NCBI RefSeq assembly: GCF_000337575.1
Contig: NZ_AOIM01000014.1
Span: forward strand, 1-64,000
Direction of reading: 5' to 3'
DNA: 64,000 bases
From: Natrialba hulunbeirensis JCM 10989
Lineage (GTDB): Archaea > Halobacteriota > Halobacteria > Halobacteriales > Natrialbaceae
Positions 54,070 through 62,477 of this stretch are shown here, one piece after another (positions within the stretch are counted from its first letter, which is position 1; each line of letters begins with the position of its first letter). Below the pieces are notes generated by a model. That model was not told the origin of the DNA. It ran no database searches and worked only from the letters and a program-made list of their open reading frames with translations. Position numbers and translations under genes: made by a program.

Positions 54070-55146
54070 ATGGAGTATGACGGAACTCGTGCACAGTCGG
54101 TCGATCCTGCCTCCGAGACCGGAGGCGTGCTCGCCATGACCGACGAGCGGCGCGAGATTTCGGTAGAGGACGTTTGTATCCTCATTCCGACCCTCGACGA
54201 GGCGGCGACGATCGGTGACGTAATCGACGACTTTCAGGACCTCGGCTACGGGAACGTCGTCGTCATCGACGGCGGATCCACAGACGGGACGCGAGAAATT
54301 GCCAGCGAACACGGCGCACAGGTGCTAACCCAGTCCGGCCAGGGGAAGGGGCAGGCGGTCCGCGAGGCAGTGTCCTACATCGATGTGCCCTACGTTTTGA
54401 TGCTCGACGGTGACGGCACGTACGATCCGGCAGACGCAGAGACGATGCTCGAACCGCTCTCCCGTGGCTACGAGCACGTCATCGGCAACCGCTTTGCCGA
54501 CATGGACGACGACGCGATGAAGGCGCTGAACGGCGTCGGGAACCGCCTTATCAACCGCTCGTTCCGGTTCATCCACGGCGCAGCGTACGACGACATCCTC
54601 TCTGGCTACCGGGCGTTTACCGTCGACTCGTTCAACCGACTCTCACTCGACTCGGACGGCTTTACGATCGAGACCGAACTCGCCGTCGAGTGTGTGAAAC
54701 ACGGCGTCGAGACGACAGTCGTTCCGGTCAGTTACAGCGCTCGACCGGAGGAGTCGGAGACGAACCTCCACCCGGTCAAAGACGGCGGGACGATCATCCT
54801 CGCGCTGTACTCGCTGGCGAAGACGAACAACCCGCTGTTTTATTTCGGGAGCCTCGGCGTCGGCGGAATCGCGGCCGGTGGCGCAATCGCGACCTACGTG
54901 CTCTGGCGCTGGCTCCAGTACGGCGTTGGCCACGAGATTCTCGCACTCGTTTCCGCGGCCGCCATCTTGCTCGGCGTCCAGCTCCTCATGTTCGGCGTCC
55001 TCTCGGACATGCTCGTGACCCTGCATCGCGAGCAGCGGCGGCGACTCGAGCAGATTACGCGGAACGCACGCGATCAGCGTCCGGCCACAGAGACGGATCG
55101 CGCGTTCGAGTACGAAGACGACGGCGGCGAACAGCACGACGAGTAA
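54070..55146 (+). CDS. aglJ: Dolichol-phosphate glycosyltransferase AglJ
   Basis: 358 residues from ATG 54070. GT2 with CILIPTLDEAATIGDVIDDFQDLGY, VIDGGSTDGTREIA, QSGQGKGQAVREAV, LMLDGDGTYDPADAE and SGYRAFT. Two C-terminal helices (~255-305) anchor it. In Haloferax AglJ adds the first sugar to dolichol phosphate. A TATA-like CCTTTTGCATA (~54037-54047) sits 23-33 bases before 54070, fitting a leaderless start there; ATG 54136 (MTDERREIS) is the other option. The C-terminal tail is charged and low in complexity. Confidence 0.88.
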   Translation: MEYDGTRAQSVDPASETGGVLAMTDERREISVEDVCILIPTLDEAATIGDVIDDFQDLGYGNVVVIDGGSTDGTREIASEHGAQVLTQSGQGKGQAVREAVSYIDVPYVLMLDGDGTYDPADAETMLEPLSRGYEHVIGNRFADMDDDAMKALNGVGNRLINRSFRFIHGAAYDDILSGYRAFTVDSFNRLSLDSDGFTIETELAVECVKHGVETTVVPVSYSARPEESETNLHPVKDGGTIILALYSLAKTNNPLFYFGSLGVGGIAAGGAIATYVLWRWLQYGVGHEILALVSAAAILLGVQLLMFGVLSDMLVTLHREQRRRLEQITRNARDQRPATETDRAFEYEDDGGEQHDE

Positions 55147-55250
55147 TCGAGCGACGGTCTCATCTCTCTTCTCCCGGACAGAGCTGTCCGATACGTATCG
55201 TGTTCAACCGCCGAGAGCGTGCAAGAACAGAGACTCAGAGATCCAGAAGC

Positions 55251-55580
55251 TCAGAACGGCAGCATCGACCGAACCTGCTGAAACATCCCACCCGAATGCT
55301 CCTTGCGATACTCTTCGAACGGCTGGTGCAACTCGTTCAGTAACTGCTGTCTCGAGCGAAACTCGCGCGCCTCAACCTCGTCGAGCATCTCGCCCAGTGC
55401 AACGTCATTGCCGTGGACGTCGTACGGAATGCGTTCGTGGCCGAGCTCTGCTGCGACGTCGTCTTTCGTTGCCGGAAACGAGAGGTCAGCAGTTCGGAGG
55501 TGCGCATCAACGGCGGCGATTCCGAACTCGACACTCTCCGGGTCGTCGTCGTCTCCGCTCGATGGTGGCCGGACTCCCAT
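55251..55580 (-). CDS. DUF5789 family protein
   Basis: 109 residues. It matches the haloarchaeal DUF5789 pattern: ATKDDVAAELGHERIPYDVHGNDVALGEMLDEVEAREFRSRQQLLNELHQPFEEYRK. It is a small, soluble, mostly helical protein. The C-terminal GGMFQQVRSMLPF is basic and hydrophobic. Function is unknown. It is convergent with aglJ (about 100 bases between stops) and divergent from the RHH gene. Confidence 0.8.
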   Translation of the reverse strand: MGVRPPSSGDDDDPESVEFGIAAVDAHLRTADLSFPATKDDVAAELGHERIPYDVHGNDVALGEMLDEVEAREFRSRQQLLNELHQPFEEYRKEHSGGMFQQVRSMLPF

Positions 55581-55730
55581 ACCATGCGATAGACTGCCGA
55601 AATATAAAAACCGCTACGGAGTCCGTGCGGTTTTCAGGGCTGAATTGGATGCGCCACGGTTCCGAATGCAGAAACCGGAGACATCTCTCGGTGGCGATAC
55701 GCATTTGACGCCCGCGACGGAGTATCGACT

Positions 55731-55940
55731 ATGACCGAGTACACGACGGTTTCGATCCCGAAGGATCTCGCCAACCGAGTCGACGAAACCATCGAAGGGA
55801 CGAGCTTTCAGAGCACGAGCGACCTCGTCCGATTCCTGCTGCGAAGCATCGTCATCCAGCACCAGAAACAGGGCGAACTCACGGAGGCGGAGTTCGAGGA
55901 GATCACCGAACAGCTTCGTGGGCTCGGGTATCTCGAGTAG
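55731..55940 (+). CDS. Ribbon-helix-helix (CopG/MetJ-type) DNA-binding protein
   Basis: 69 residues: strand TEYTTVSIPKDLANRVDETI, helix pair GTSFQSTSDLVRFLLRSIVIQHQ, and an acidic C-terminal helix ELTEAEFEEITEQLRGLGYLE. The fold is a dimeric RHH repressor type. A TATA-like GCATTTGAC near 55700 precedes it by ~30 bases. No toxin gene follows, so it is not an obvious antitoxin. Targets are unknown. Confidence 0.82.
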   Translation: MTEYTTVSIPKDLANRVDETIEGTSFQSTSDLVRFLLRSIVIQHQKQGELTEAEFEEITEQLRGLGYLE

Positions 55941-56460
55941 CCCTTGCGAGCAACGAGGAATGGAGAGCAGAGAGCAGAAAGTAGAAAGCGGAGAGCGGAG
56001 AGCAGAGGGTGATGAAGGGTCGTAAGGGATGGTGAGGGGGAAGGAGACAAATGCAGTCGGCAATGCTATTTTCTGACTCGAGACAGTACTCCCACACGGA
56101 GGTCGACCGAATTATGCCACACGTTCCGAGCTTCCCATCGTCAGACCGTAACGAGGAGGACGAACGCGGCGAGACGGGGCGTCGAGGTATCATCGACCGA
56201 ATTATCGCCGGCGGCGTGCCGAGTGGCGGCTGACGTTGTCGGCAGTGGGGAGTGAGATTGCTGTCCAGCGGCTGATGGTCGTCGTCGCTGGCGCTGTCGT
56301 TGCTGTCGCTTCCGCTGGTATCGCTCTCACCACCGCGGCCAGAAATCGCCTATTTTGCGGAGTATGGGTATTGTTCGAAACGAGAGCCACCGCCTTGCGC
56401 ATGCCCTCGATGGACGCGTTTGCATCTTTGCCCATCAATTCCTGCGGTCGGTCCCTGTGG
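55941..56460. other. Intergenic with purine-rich low-complexity DNA, no clear gene
   Basis: The first ~90 bases (55960-56045) are GAGAGCAGA/GAAAGCGGA-type imperfect repeats. Beyond that a 60-codon frame (56051-56233) and others occur, but none has haloarchaeal amino acid composition or a recognisable family. GACCGAATTAT appears twice (56104 and 56196). I treat the stretch as non-coding or gene debris. Confidence 0.45.
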
Positions 56461-56889
56461 TTAACCGGACAGCGACTGCTCCGGGGGCTCGGCGTCGATA
56501 ATCTCGAGCGGCTTGCGATTTCCAGACCGGTCGAACGCACCGAAGGAATCCTCGTCGTCCGACCACGGCGGTACCGCGACGAAGATCACCTGCGCGAGGT
56601 CGTCGCGCTTTGTCACCTCGAGTTCACGTAGCGGATGCGAAACGAACCGACCCTGGGCCTGGCGTGCAGGTGTCGAGAGATCAACGCCAAAGACAGCGTT
56701 GATCGCATTCCCGGGATCTGGCAGGTAAAAGTCGGTAAAGACCGGCGTGTCGGGCGGGATCGTACCTGCACCGCCGCCGGCGAGTTCACCCGCGGGCGTT
56801 ACTGATACGCCAGTGGTCACGCGATCCGGATCGGCATCGCTGGCGAGGTCGAGCAGGACATCGACGAGTGCGCGGGTGATGTACACCAT
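56461..56889 (-). CDS. Conserved haloarchaeal protein, uncharacterised
   Basis: 142 residues. MVYITRALVDVLLDLASDADPDRVTTGVSVTPAGEL starts it, then FTDFYLPDPGNAINAVFGVDLSTPARQAQGRFVSHPLRELEVTKRDDLAQVIFVAVPPW. I recall a conserved haloarchaeal family with this pattern. The order helix-strand-(VxHPxGxLxxTxxDD) is reminiscent of JAB/MPN-like folds, but the metal HxH is missing, so no enzyme activity is claimed. It has the same orientation as the next gene upstream, with a low-complexity gap between. Confidence 0.65.
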   Translation of the reverse strand: MVYITRALVDVLLDLASDADPDRVTTGVSVTPAGELAGGGAGTIPPDTPVFTDFYLPDPGNAINAVFGVDLSTPARQAQGRFVSHPLRELEVTKRDDLAQVIFVAVPPWSDDEDSFGAFDRSGNRKPLEIIDAEPPEQSLSG

Positions 56890-57042
56890 GTCGGCGGCCC
56901 CTACGCGGAGCGCGTAGTTAGATGTACCCCCCGGAAAACCCAGACCAGACCCGAGTCCAGGCGCAGGCGCAGACCCAGACTCAGGTTCAAACCCAAGTCC
57001 AGCGCAAAACCCCCGACGAGCAACTGTCGGGCGCCCGTCGCG

Positions 57043-57753
57043 CTACACCGGGAGTAACCGCCACACTGCACCGGCATACACCCGCGGTGCTCCACGCCGG
57101 GCGTTCAACAATGCTTCCTCGAGTGCAACCGCTGCGGACTCGGTGACTCCTGCGCCGTGACCGACGAGGACGCGCTCGGGGGCGAAGCCGCTCAGGGCAT
57201 CCGTCGGCGGGACGGGCCTGAGCATCGGGTGAACACCGAGGCGTTCGTCGCCGGCGAGGAAGTACGAGACCGTGCCGACCGCTTCGGGGACGAGCAAGGT
57301 CCCGCGTTCGGGATCGTAGATCGCGACCTCCTGCCAGAATCGGTTGTCGACCACCGTATGGGCCTCGAAGCCGGTATCGGAGAGTTCACTAGAGAAGCGT
57401 GCGACAGGAGCGTCGATCTCCTCCGACACACCCTCGTACGCTGTCGGCAGGTAAACCGGCACGTCGTGACGGTTTGCGATCGCTTCCGCATCGCGCGTGT
57501 GCCGATCTAGCAGGACGACGACACCGGCGACCTCGCCGTACTCGGCGAGCAACTGGTCGAGTCCCTCCACGTCGACCGGGTCGAAGACCCAGACATCCTG
57601 TCCCGACGTGCTCCGAGTTCGATCACCGTCGGCGACGAGGGCGTGGCTCACTCGTTGCATGCGCTCGTCGGGGTGGGCGATCCAGCCGACGCCGCCGTCG
57701 AAGCGATCGATTTCCAGAAACTCGCTCGCGCGCTCGTCGACGCGAAATGCCAT
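57043..57753 (-). CDS. Conserved protein, possibly degenerate metallo-hydrolase fold
   Basis: 236 residues. Alternating strands such as DVWVFDPVDVEGLDQLLAEYGEVAGVVVLLDRHTRDAEAIANRHDVPVYLP suggest a metallo-beta-lactamase-like layout: LDRHTRDAEAIA stands where HxHxDH is expected, with only Asp, His and Asp left. EVAIYDPERGTLLVPEAVGT and LVGHGAGVTESAAVALEEAL also fit that fold. Metal binding is uncertain. It is divergent from the VOC gene. I do not assign a function. Confidence 0.65.
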   Translation of the reverse strand: MAFRVDERASEFLEIDRFDGGVGWIAHPDERMQRVSHALVADGDRTRSTSGQDVWVFDPVDVEGLDQLLAEYGEVAGVVVLLDRHTRDAEAIANRHDVPVYLPTAYEGVSEEIDAPVARFSSELSDTGFEAHTVVDNRFWQEVAIYDPERGTLLVPEAVGTVSYFLAGDERLGVHPMLRPVPPTDALSGFAPERVLVGHGAGVTESAAVALEEALLNARRGAPRVYAGAVWRLLPV

Positions 57754-57871
57754 GCCCGTCGCTACGTGGGGTCGTCACATAAACGTGACAGGCAAGTATC
57801 GTGGGAGTCCCACTTTCTCGTTGCCTACACTCGGCGATGCCTCTATACCGCTCTCTCGAGTACGGGTCGCT

Positions 57872-58603
57872 ATGCTCACTGGCCTCTCCTGGCTCGCGCT
57901 CGAGGTGAAGTCCCTCGAGTCGGCGCGGGAGTTCTATACGGATGTACTCGAGTTGTCGGTACGACGAGCATCGAACGATGAGAGACATGGCGCGGACGAG
58001 GTCGACCACGAAAACGAACGTGCGCTCGCGGCCGGCGACACCGATCTCATCCTGCGCCGTCCCGATGGCGTCCCTCGCGGCGGCCTGCACACTCACTACG
58101 CGTTCTCGATTCCGGAGGCAGAGTACGACGACTGGTGGGATCGACTCGAGGCAGTCGGCTACGATCTCGACGAGGCGCAGTTCGGCCCCGTCCGGTCGCT
58201 CTATCTCTACGATCCCGACGGCAACTGTGTCGAACTCGGCCAGCAGGACGTCGCCGGGCCGGGAATCGACGGCATCTTCGAGGTCGTGCTCGAGGTCGAG
58301 TCACTCGAGCGCGCCGAGTCGTTCTACAGCGACCTCGGCTTCGAGACCGTCGATGTCGGCGACGACAGAAAGCGCGTCCGGATGAACGGCCCGATGGCAC
58401 TCGAGTTGTGGGAGCCACACCTTGGAATCGCGGATGCCCGGGGTGGGGTTCACGTTGATCTTGGATTCGAGACCGACGAGCCAACGGCTGCGCTGGGTGC
58501 GGTGGCAGAACAGGTGCAACAGGTAGACGAAGAGTCAGCCGAGCGCGTGGTGGTTCGAGATCCGGACGGCCACGTTCTCACGTTTGTCTCATCGTCTGCG
58601 TGA
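57872..58603 (+). CDS. Two-module VOC (glyoxalase/dioxygenase-like) protein
   Basis: 243 residues from ATG 57872. Two vicinal-oxygen-chelate modules: residues 1-120 (LSWLALEVKSLESAREFYTDVLEL ... HTHYAF ... VRSLYLYDPDGNCVELGQ) and 125-243 (GIFEVVLEVESLERAESFYSDLGF ... GVHVDLGFE ... VVVRDPDGHVLTFV). The first has His and Glu ligands; the second also shows a His. This arrangement is that of glyoxalases, extradiol dioxygenases and bleomycin-resistance-like proteins, so the reaction is open. The long frame starting at 57497 is a shadow upstream. Confidence 0.82.
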   Translation: MLTGLSWLALEVKSLESAREFYTDVLELSVRRASNDERHGADEVDHENERALAAGDTDLILRRPDGVPRGGLHTHYAFSIPEAEYDDWWDRLEAVGYDLDEAQFGPVRSLYLYDPDGNCVELGQQDVAGPGIDGIFEVVLEVESLERAESFYSDLGFETVDVGDDRKRVRMNGPMALELWEPHLGIADARGGVHVDLGFETDEPTAALGAVAEQVQQVDEESAERVVVRDPDGHVLTFVSSSA

Positions 58604-58724
58604 GACGCAGGGTGCGGCAGCATCCGGATGCGGGAGCGGTGAGACACTGCTCGACGGCGAGTGAGCGCGAGAACCGAACGGTACGCGAGTCGCTACCGTG
58701 GGTAGAATCGACTCTGGCTGTTGC

Positions 58725-59015
58725 CTACAGCCGCTCGGTGTTCACGTCGACGCCCGGCGGCGTCACGAGCAAAAACCCGCGGAAGTGGACGAGATTCCCG
58801 CCTGCTTCCTTGACGTCGCGGGCGAAGCCGGACGCCAGTTCGTTGACGTCACCTTCGACACAGAGAACGAGGACGTTCCCCTTCGAAATGGCTTCGACCC
58901 ACTCGTCTTCCGGCGTCTCCCCGTCGAGAACGCCGAGCACGATGCTCCCTTCGATATCGAGTTCCTCGTCGATATGTTCCTCGACCGTCCGCAGATCGAG
59001 GTCGAAGTCGCTCAT
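58725..59015 (-). CDS. DUF5779 family protein
   Basis: 96 residues: MSDFDLDLRTVEEHIDEELDIEGSIVLGVLDGETPEDEWVEAISKGNVLVLCVEGDVNELASGFARDVKEAGGNLVHFRGFLLVTPPGVDV. A compact alpha/beta protein found across haloarchaea; no role is established. Normal length. It is convergent with the VOC gene. Downstream on the same strand comes no operon partner. Confidence 0.82.
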   Translation of the reverse strand: MSDFDLDLRTVEEHIDEELDIEGSIVLGVLDGETPEDEWVEAISKGNVLVLCVEGDVNELASGFARDVKEAGGNLVHFRGFLLVTPPGVDVNTERL

Positions 59016-59138
59016 GTGCGCTTCGTGGAAGCGCGACGAGAAAAACGTTCCTCTGCGAGAGAGTCTTTGCGATGGGTCAGTCAGCCTGGCGTCGGAGGGC
59101 GCCAGTCCCCAGAGCGCTCTCGCTTTCGAGTGTCGGCG

Positions 59139-59594
59139 TTAGTCCATCGGAAACTCCTTCTGAAACCCGCGGAACTCCGTTCGATGGGCTTCCTCGTCGG
59201 AGAGAATCGACACCGCCACGTCCTCCGTGATCGGGTCGTTCGCTTCCGAGGCGGCCTCGTGCAGCGCTCGATACGTCTCGATCGCCTCGTCTTCCGCCTC
59301 GAGTACCCCCTCGATGACTGACTGCACGTCTGTCGTGTCCTCGGGCGGCTGCAGACTCGACTGACTCGCCTCGAACGCCTCCGAGCCTGGCGGGGACTCC
59401 TCGAGTTGCTTCAGTCTGTTGCCGAGTCGGCGAGCGTGCTCGAGTTCCTCTTGAACGTCGTCTTCGAGGCTCTCTTTGACCTCTTCGGCGTGGACACCAT
59501 CCAGAACGATGGCGTTGGTCAGGTAGTTCATCACGGTCTCGAGTTCGTCGATGTAGGCTTCGGTCAGCAGGTCGGTGATCTCGTCGGTCGTCAT
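59139..59594 (-). CDS. Ferritin-like di-iron protein (rubrerythrin/bacterioferritin type)
   Basis: 151 residues from ATG 59594, a four-helix bundle. Candidate iron ligands: Glu18 or Glu19 (IDELETVMNY), ELEH near residues 50-53, Glu101-105 (EDEAIETY) and DEEAH at ~133-137. It has no rubredoxin domain. A variable linker (ESPPGSEAFEASQSSLQPPEDTTD) splits helices 2 and 3. It may store iron or detoxify peroxide; the reaction is inferred. The longer frame to 60449 is a shadow. Divergent from the AsnC-TRASH regulator, which may be metal-responsive. Confidence 0.82.
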   Translation of the reverse strand: MTTDEITDLLTEAYIDELETVMNYLTNAIVLDGVHAEEVKESLEDDVQEELEHARRLGNRLKQLEESPPGSEAFEASQSSLQPPEDTTDVQSVIEGVLEAEDEAIETYRALHEAASEANDPITEDVAVSILSDEEAHRTEFRGFQKEFPMD

Positions 59595-59759
59595 ACGGGC
59601 AGTGCTCCCACAACCGGGCGTAAAATGCTGGTACCTGCACACGAGGTGGTATCGACACGCGTAGTTGGCACCAGAACACGAGTTCTGACTCCGTGCCACC
59701 GTCGTCCGCCATCCGCTGCCAGCGCAGTCTTTACCCTCTCGCCCACGCGATAGACGACC

Positions 59760-60359
59760 ATGCGCGACCTCGACGACACCGACCTCGAGATTCTCTCCTT
59801 GCTCACTGAGGACGCCCGCCGTCCCTACAACGAAATCGCCGACCACGTCGGCCTCACCCCACCTGCCGTCTCCGACCGCATCTCGCGCCTCGAGGAGCAG
59901 GGCGTCATCCAGGGCTTCACCGTCGACATCGACCGCTCGACGCTCCGCCAGGAAACCGCGGTCCTCGTGGACCTCCACCCCAGACCCGACGCCGTCGCTG
60001 AGGTCTACGACGCCGCCACCACCCTCGACGGCGTCGACCACGTCTTCGAGGGTATGGACGGCCACGTCCTCGTCCACGCCGCCATCTCCGGTGGAAACGT
60101 TCGCTCCTGGCTCGCGACCGAACTCGATCTCTCGCGTGTACTCGAGTACGACGTGACTCCACTCACGCGATCTGATCGCCGGCTCGCGCTGTCTGCAGCT
60201 GGGTTTGCCCTCGACTGTGTCCTCTGCGGGAAGGAAATCACAGATGGTGGCGTGACGACGACGGTCGATGGGGAACGAAAGACGTTCTGTTGTCGTTCCT
60301 GTGAGGGGCAGTACGTCGAGGAGTACGAAGCGAGACGGGGTGCACTCGAGAGTGAGTAG
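59760..60359 (+). CDS. Lrp/AsnC-family regulator with C-terminal TRASH metal-binding domain
   Basis: 199 residues. AsnC HTH at ~4-60 (LDDTDLEILSLLTEDARRPYNEIADHVGLTPPAVSDRISRLEEQGVI), a dimer/ligand part at ~60-140, and a TRASH domain with C153-x2-C156 and C177-C178-x2-C181 (CVLCGKEI ... FCCRSC). A homologue of this build in Halobacterium is linked to copper-responsive control (from memory). It likely senses copper or another soft metal. The divergent ferritin-like gene is a possible target; the CopCD operon lies ~49 kb away in the same window. Confidence 0.88.
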   Translation: MRDLDDTDLEILSLLTEDARRPYNEIADHVGLTPPAVSDRISRLEEQGVIQGFTVDIDRSTLRQETAVLVDLHPRPDAVAEVYDAATTLDGVDHVFEGMDGHVLVHAAISGGNVRSWLATELDLSRVLEYDVTPLTRSDRRLALSAAGFALDCVLCGKEITDGGVTTTVDGERKTFCCRSCEGQYVEEYEARRGALESE

Positions 60360-60795
60360 GAAGTGGTGGTGTGGAAGTGCCGGTGAGGGAAGTAGTGGTG
60401 ATGGCAGTGGATACGTCGATAAGTGAACGTCCTGGCTGAGAATTTCCAATGCGTCGAATGGATCGTTTCCCGGCGTTCGTTCATCTGTTTCTCGGTGACC
60501 TCCTTGGACACGTGTTCTTGTGGGGGCCGATTATTGGACGAAGGACTACTCCAGAGCAGATTGGTCGGATGTCAGTGACCGAACGTCCATCGAGTTGCGC
60601 GCGCCAGCAAATCGACCGTGGATTCGAGGCAAATTTGGTCACCTTTGTTCCGACGAATAGACAAATCGGCCTGCCGACGTTGTATTCTATTAGGTCATAT
60701 AAACACACTATAGGCGTCGCCGTCTGTCGATTTTGTAGACGAGCTATCTGTAATAATTCCTCACGACACGCAAATCGGGGCCTTTCTGCACCAGA
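60360..60795. other. Intergenic region upstream of leuA, no gene recognised
   Basis: About 440 bases. A frame from 60449 is open but has Arg/Cys-rich composition unlike the genome and runs into the leuA leader. The last 120 bases become AT-rich (TAATAATTCCTCAC...), ending in the leuA TATA box. No tRNA or repeat is seen. Confidence 0.45.
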
Positions 60796-60803
60796 TTTAT
60801 ATA
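60796..60803 (+). promoter_or_regulatory. TATA box of leuA
   Basis: TTTATATA, 27-34 bases upstream of ATG 60830. The spacing predicts a leaderless transcript starting at or next to that ATG, which decides the leuA start. Confidence 0.75.
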
Positions 60804-60829
60804 CCACTTCCTCCCTGGGAACGGATACA

Positions 60830-62120
60830 ATGTCTCACCAAGACAGCCCATCCTCTGATACCAATCAGGGGGGTCGAGTTCTTCCAGGGCACGTTAGATT
60901 CCACTGACGAAATTGAGTCAGCACGTGTCTTCGATACCACCCTCCGGGATGGTGAACAGTCACCCGGAACGTCGTTTTCCTACGACGATAAACGGCAGAT
61001 CGCCGCGATTCTGGACGACATGGGAACCCACGTCATCGAGGCTGGATTCCCGGTCAATTCGGACGCGGAGTTCGAGGCCGTTCGTGATATTGCTTCCTCG
61101 ACGTCGACGACAACCTGCGGGTTAGCTCGCGTCGTCGACGGCGACATCGAAGCGGCGCTCGATTCTGGCGTCGAGATGGTGCACACGTTCGTGAGCACCA
61201 GCGACGTCCAGATCGAGGATTCGATGCACGCCACGCGGGAGGAGGTCGCACAGCGCGCAGTCGACTCGGTCGAACGCATCAAAGAGGCGGGCGTGACCTG
61301 CATGTTCTCGCCGATGGATGCGACGCGAACCGACGAGACGTTCCTGCTCGACGTCGTCGAAGCGGTCAGCGAGGCCGGCGTCGACTGGATCAACGTTCCC
61401 GACACCTGCGGCGTCGCGACGCCGGGCCGGTTCGGCGACATGATCGAGAAGATCAGCGCCCACACCGACGCCCGCATCGACGTCCACACCCACGACGACT
61501 TCGGGCTGGCCACCGCGAACGCGCTGGCCGGCATCGAAGCGGGGGCCGATCAGGCACAGGTCTCGGTCAACTCGATCGGCGAGCGGGCCGGAAACGCCGC
61601 CTACGAGGAGTTCGTCATGTCCGTCGAGTCGCTCTACCAGTGTGACACCGGTATCGACACGACGCGCATCACCGAACTCTCGGAGATCGTCGAAGAGAAG
61701 AGCGAGATGGCGACGCCGGGCAACAAGCCCATCGTCGGCGACAACGCCTTCTCCCACGAAAGCGGCATCCACGCCGCCGGCGTCATCGAGAACTCCGATA
61801 CCTTCGAGCCCGGCGTGATGACTCCCGAGATGGTCGGTGCCGAGCGCCGACTGGTCATGGGCAAGCACACGGGCACCCACTCGGTACGGGAGCGACTGCG
61901 CGAACGCGGCTACGATCCAACCGACGACGAGGTGCGGGCGGTAACCCGCCGCGTCAAGGACTACGGCGCAGAAAAGCGCCGCGTCACGGTTAGCGATCTG
62001 GAGCGCTTCGCCGAGGATGCTGACGTCGACCGTCAGCAAAACCGAGAACGGGCACACGAATCGGCAGAGCGAGACCGCGACGACCGCGATAACGAGGAGC
62101 ACGAGGAGGTGCGCATCTGA
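60830..62120 (+). pseudogene. leuA: 2-isopropylmalate synthase family gene, one extra G near the start
   Basis: ATG 60830 opens MSHQDSPSSDTNQGG. Across the G6 run 60868-60873 the true frame shifts by +1 to give VEFFQGTLDSTDEIESARVFDTTLRDGEQSPG..., followed by HVIEAGFPVNSDAEF, the metal HxH in DVHTHDDFGLATANALAG, and GNKPIVGDNAFSHESGIH. With five Gs the gene reads 429 residues from a leaderless start. As given, translation must start inside at 61020 and lose the catalytic RDGEQ. The C-terminal LeuA regulatory domain seems short or absent, so a citramalate-synthase-like role is also possible. ilvB follows. Confidence 0.85.
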
Positions 62121-62210
62121 GGAATGACCGCCTCGGTTACACCCACCCCTGAGCCCCTGCTCTCTCACTCGCGCGTGTCGGAAGGCAACGATTACCCTAC
62201 CCCCAACAGT

Positions 62211-62216
62211 TATAAT
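62211..62216 (+). promoter_or_regulatory. TATA box of the ilvB leader
   Basis: TATAAT in CAGTTATAATGATC, 26-31 bases before the ATG at 62242. The spacing places the transcript start at the first codon of the leader peptide and not at ilvB, 232 bases further on. Confidence 0.7.
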
Positions 62217-62241
62217 GATCGGCGGACCTACGTTATCAGCA

Positions 62242-62325
62242 ATGACGGTCCGCGCTTCGCTGTCGGCTCGCCAGTCGGGCGACAGCAGCGCGTTCGCTTC
62301 GATTCGTATTGTAGGGGCCTACTAG
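62242..62325 (+). CDS. 27-residue leader peptide upstream of ilvB
   Basis: ATG 62242 to TAG 62323-62325 encodes MTVRASLSARQSGDSSAF followed by ASIRIVGAY. The ATG lies at the predicted transcription start, so it would be the first thing translated. The end of the peptide is rich in Ile/Val codons (ATT, ATT, GTA), the products of the pathway, and the stop codon falls in the loop of the hairpin 62313-62330. This is the layout of a translation-coupled attenuator, which is hardly described in archaea. That the peptide is made is inferred. Confidence 0.55.
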   Translation: MTVRASLSARQSGDSSAFASIRIVGAY

Positions 62326-62330
62326 CCCCT
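62313..62330 (+). promoter_or_regulatory. Perfect 6-bp hairpin over the leader-peptide stop
   Basis: AGGGGC-CTACTA-GCCCCT: a perfect 6-bp, GC-rich stem with a 6-base loop. The leader stop TAG occupies the last two bases of the loop and the first of the 3' arm. A ribosome finishing the leader would disrupt the stem; one stalled upstream would let it form. No U-tract follows, so it is not a classical terminator. Confidence 0.55.
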
Positions 62331-62396
62331 CACATCACTCCTTATCGCCGACCCGGATTTGCCGCATCGTCTTCAGAGCCAGCAGTTACGACACAG

Positions 62397-62477
62397 ATGA
62401 CAACACGGACACAACGGTATCGTTCGCAGCGATTCACCCGGCCGAATCGCCGCACGACGGCGGGAGGGAACCGATGA
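62397..62477 (+). CDS. Arg-rich micro-ORF overlapping the ilvB start
   Basis: ATG 62397 to TGA 62475 encodes 26 residues, MTTRTQRYRSQRFTRPNRRT and TAGGNR, with eight Arg. Its stop overlaps the ilvB ATG (ATGA), so its translation could feed ilvB. The ilvB Shine-Dalgarno GGAGG (62464-62468) is inside it. The composition is atypical for haloarchaeal proteins, so it may only be a chance frame. Confidence 0.3.
   Translation: MTTRTQRYRSQRFTRPNRRTTAGGNR

Noticed and set aside
56051-56233. 60-codon plus-strand frame after the purine-rich repeat
   Set aside because: No family pattern, Shine-Dalgarno or clear TATA. The repeated GACCGAATTAT suggests debris; kept as non-coding.
60449-60829. Plus-strand frame leading into leuA as an N-terminal extension
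   Set aside because: The TATA box at 60796-60803 and the atypical Arg/Cys-rich translation show the gene starts at 60830.
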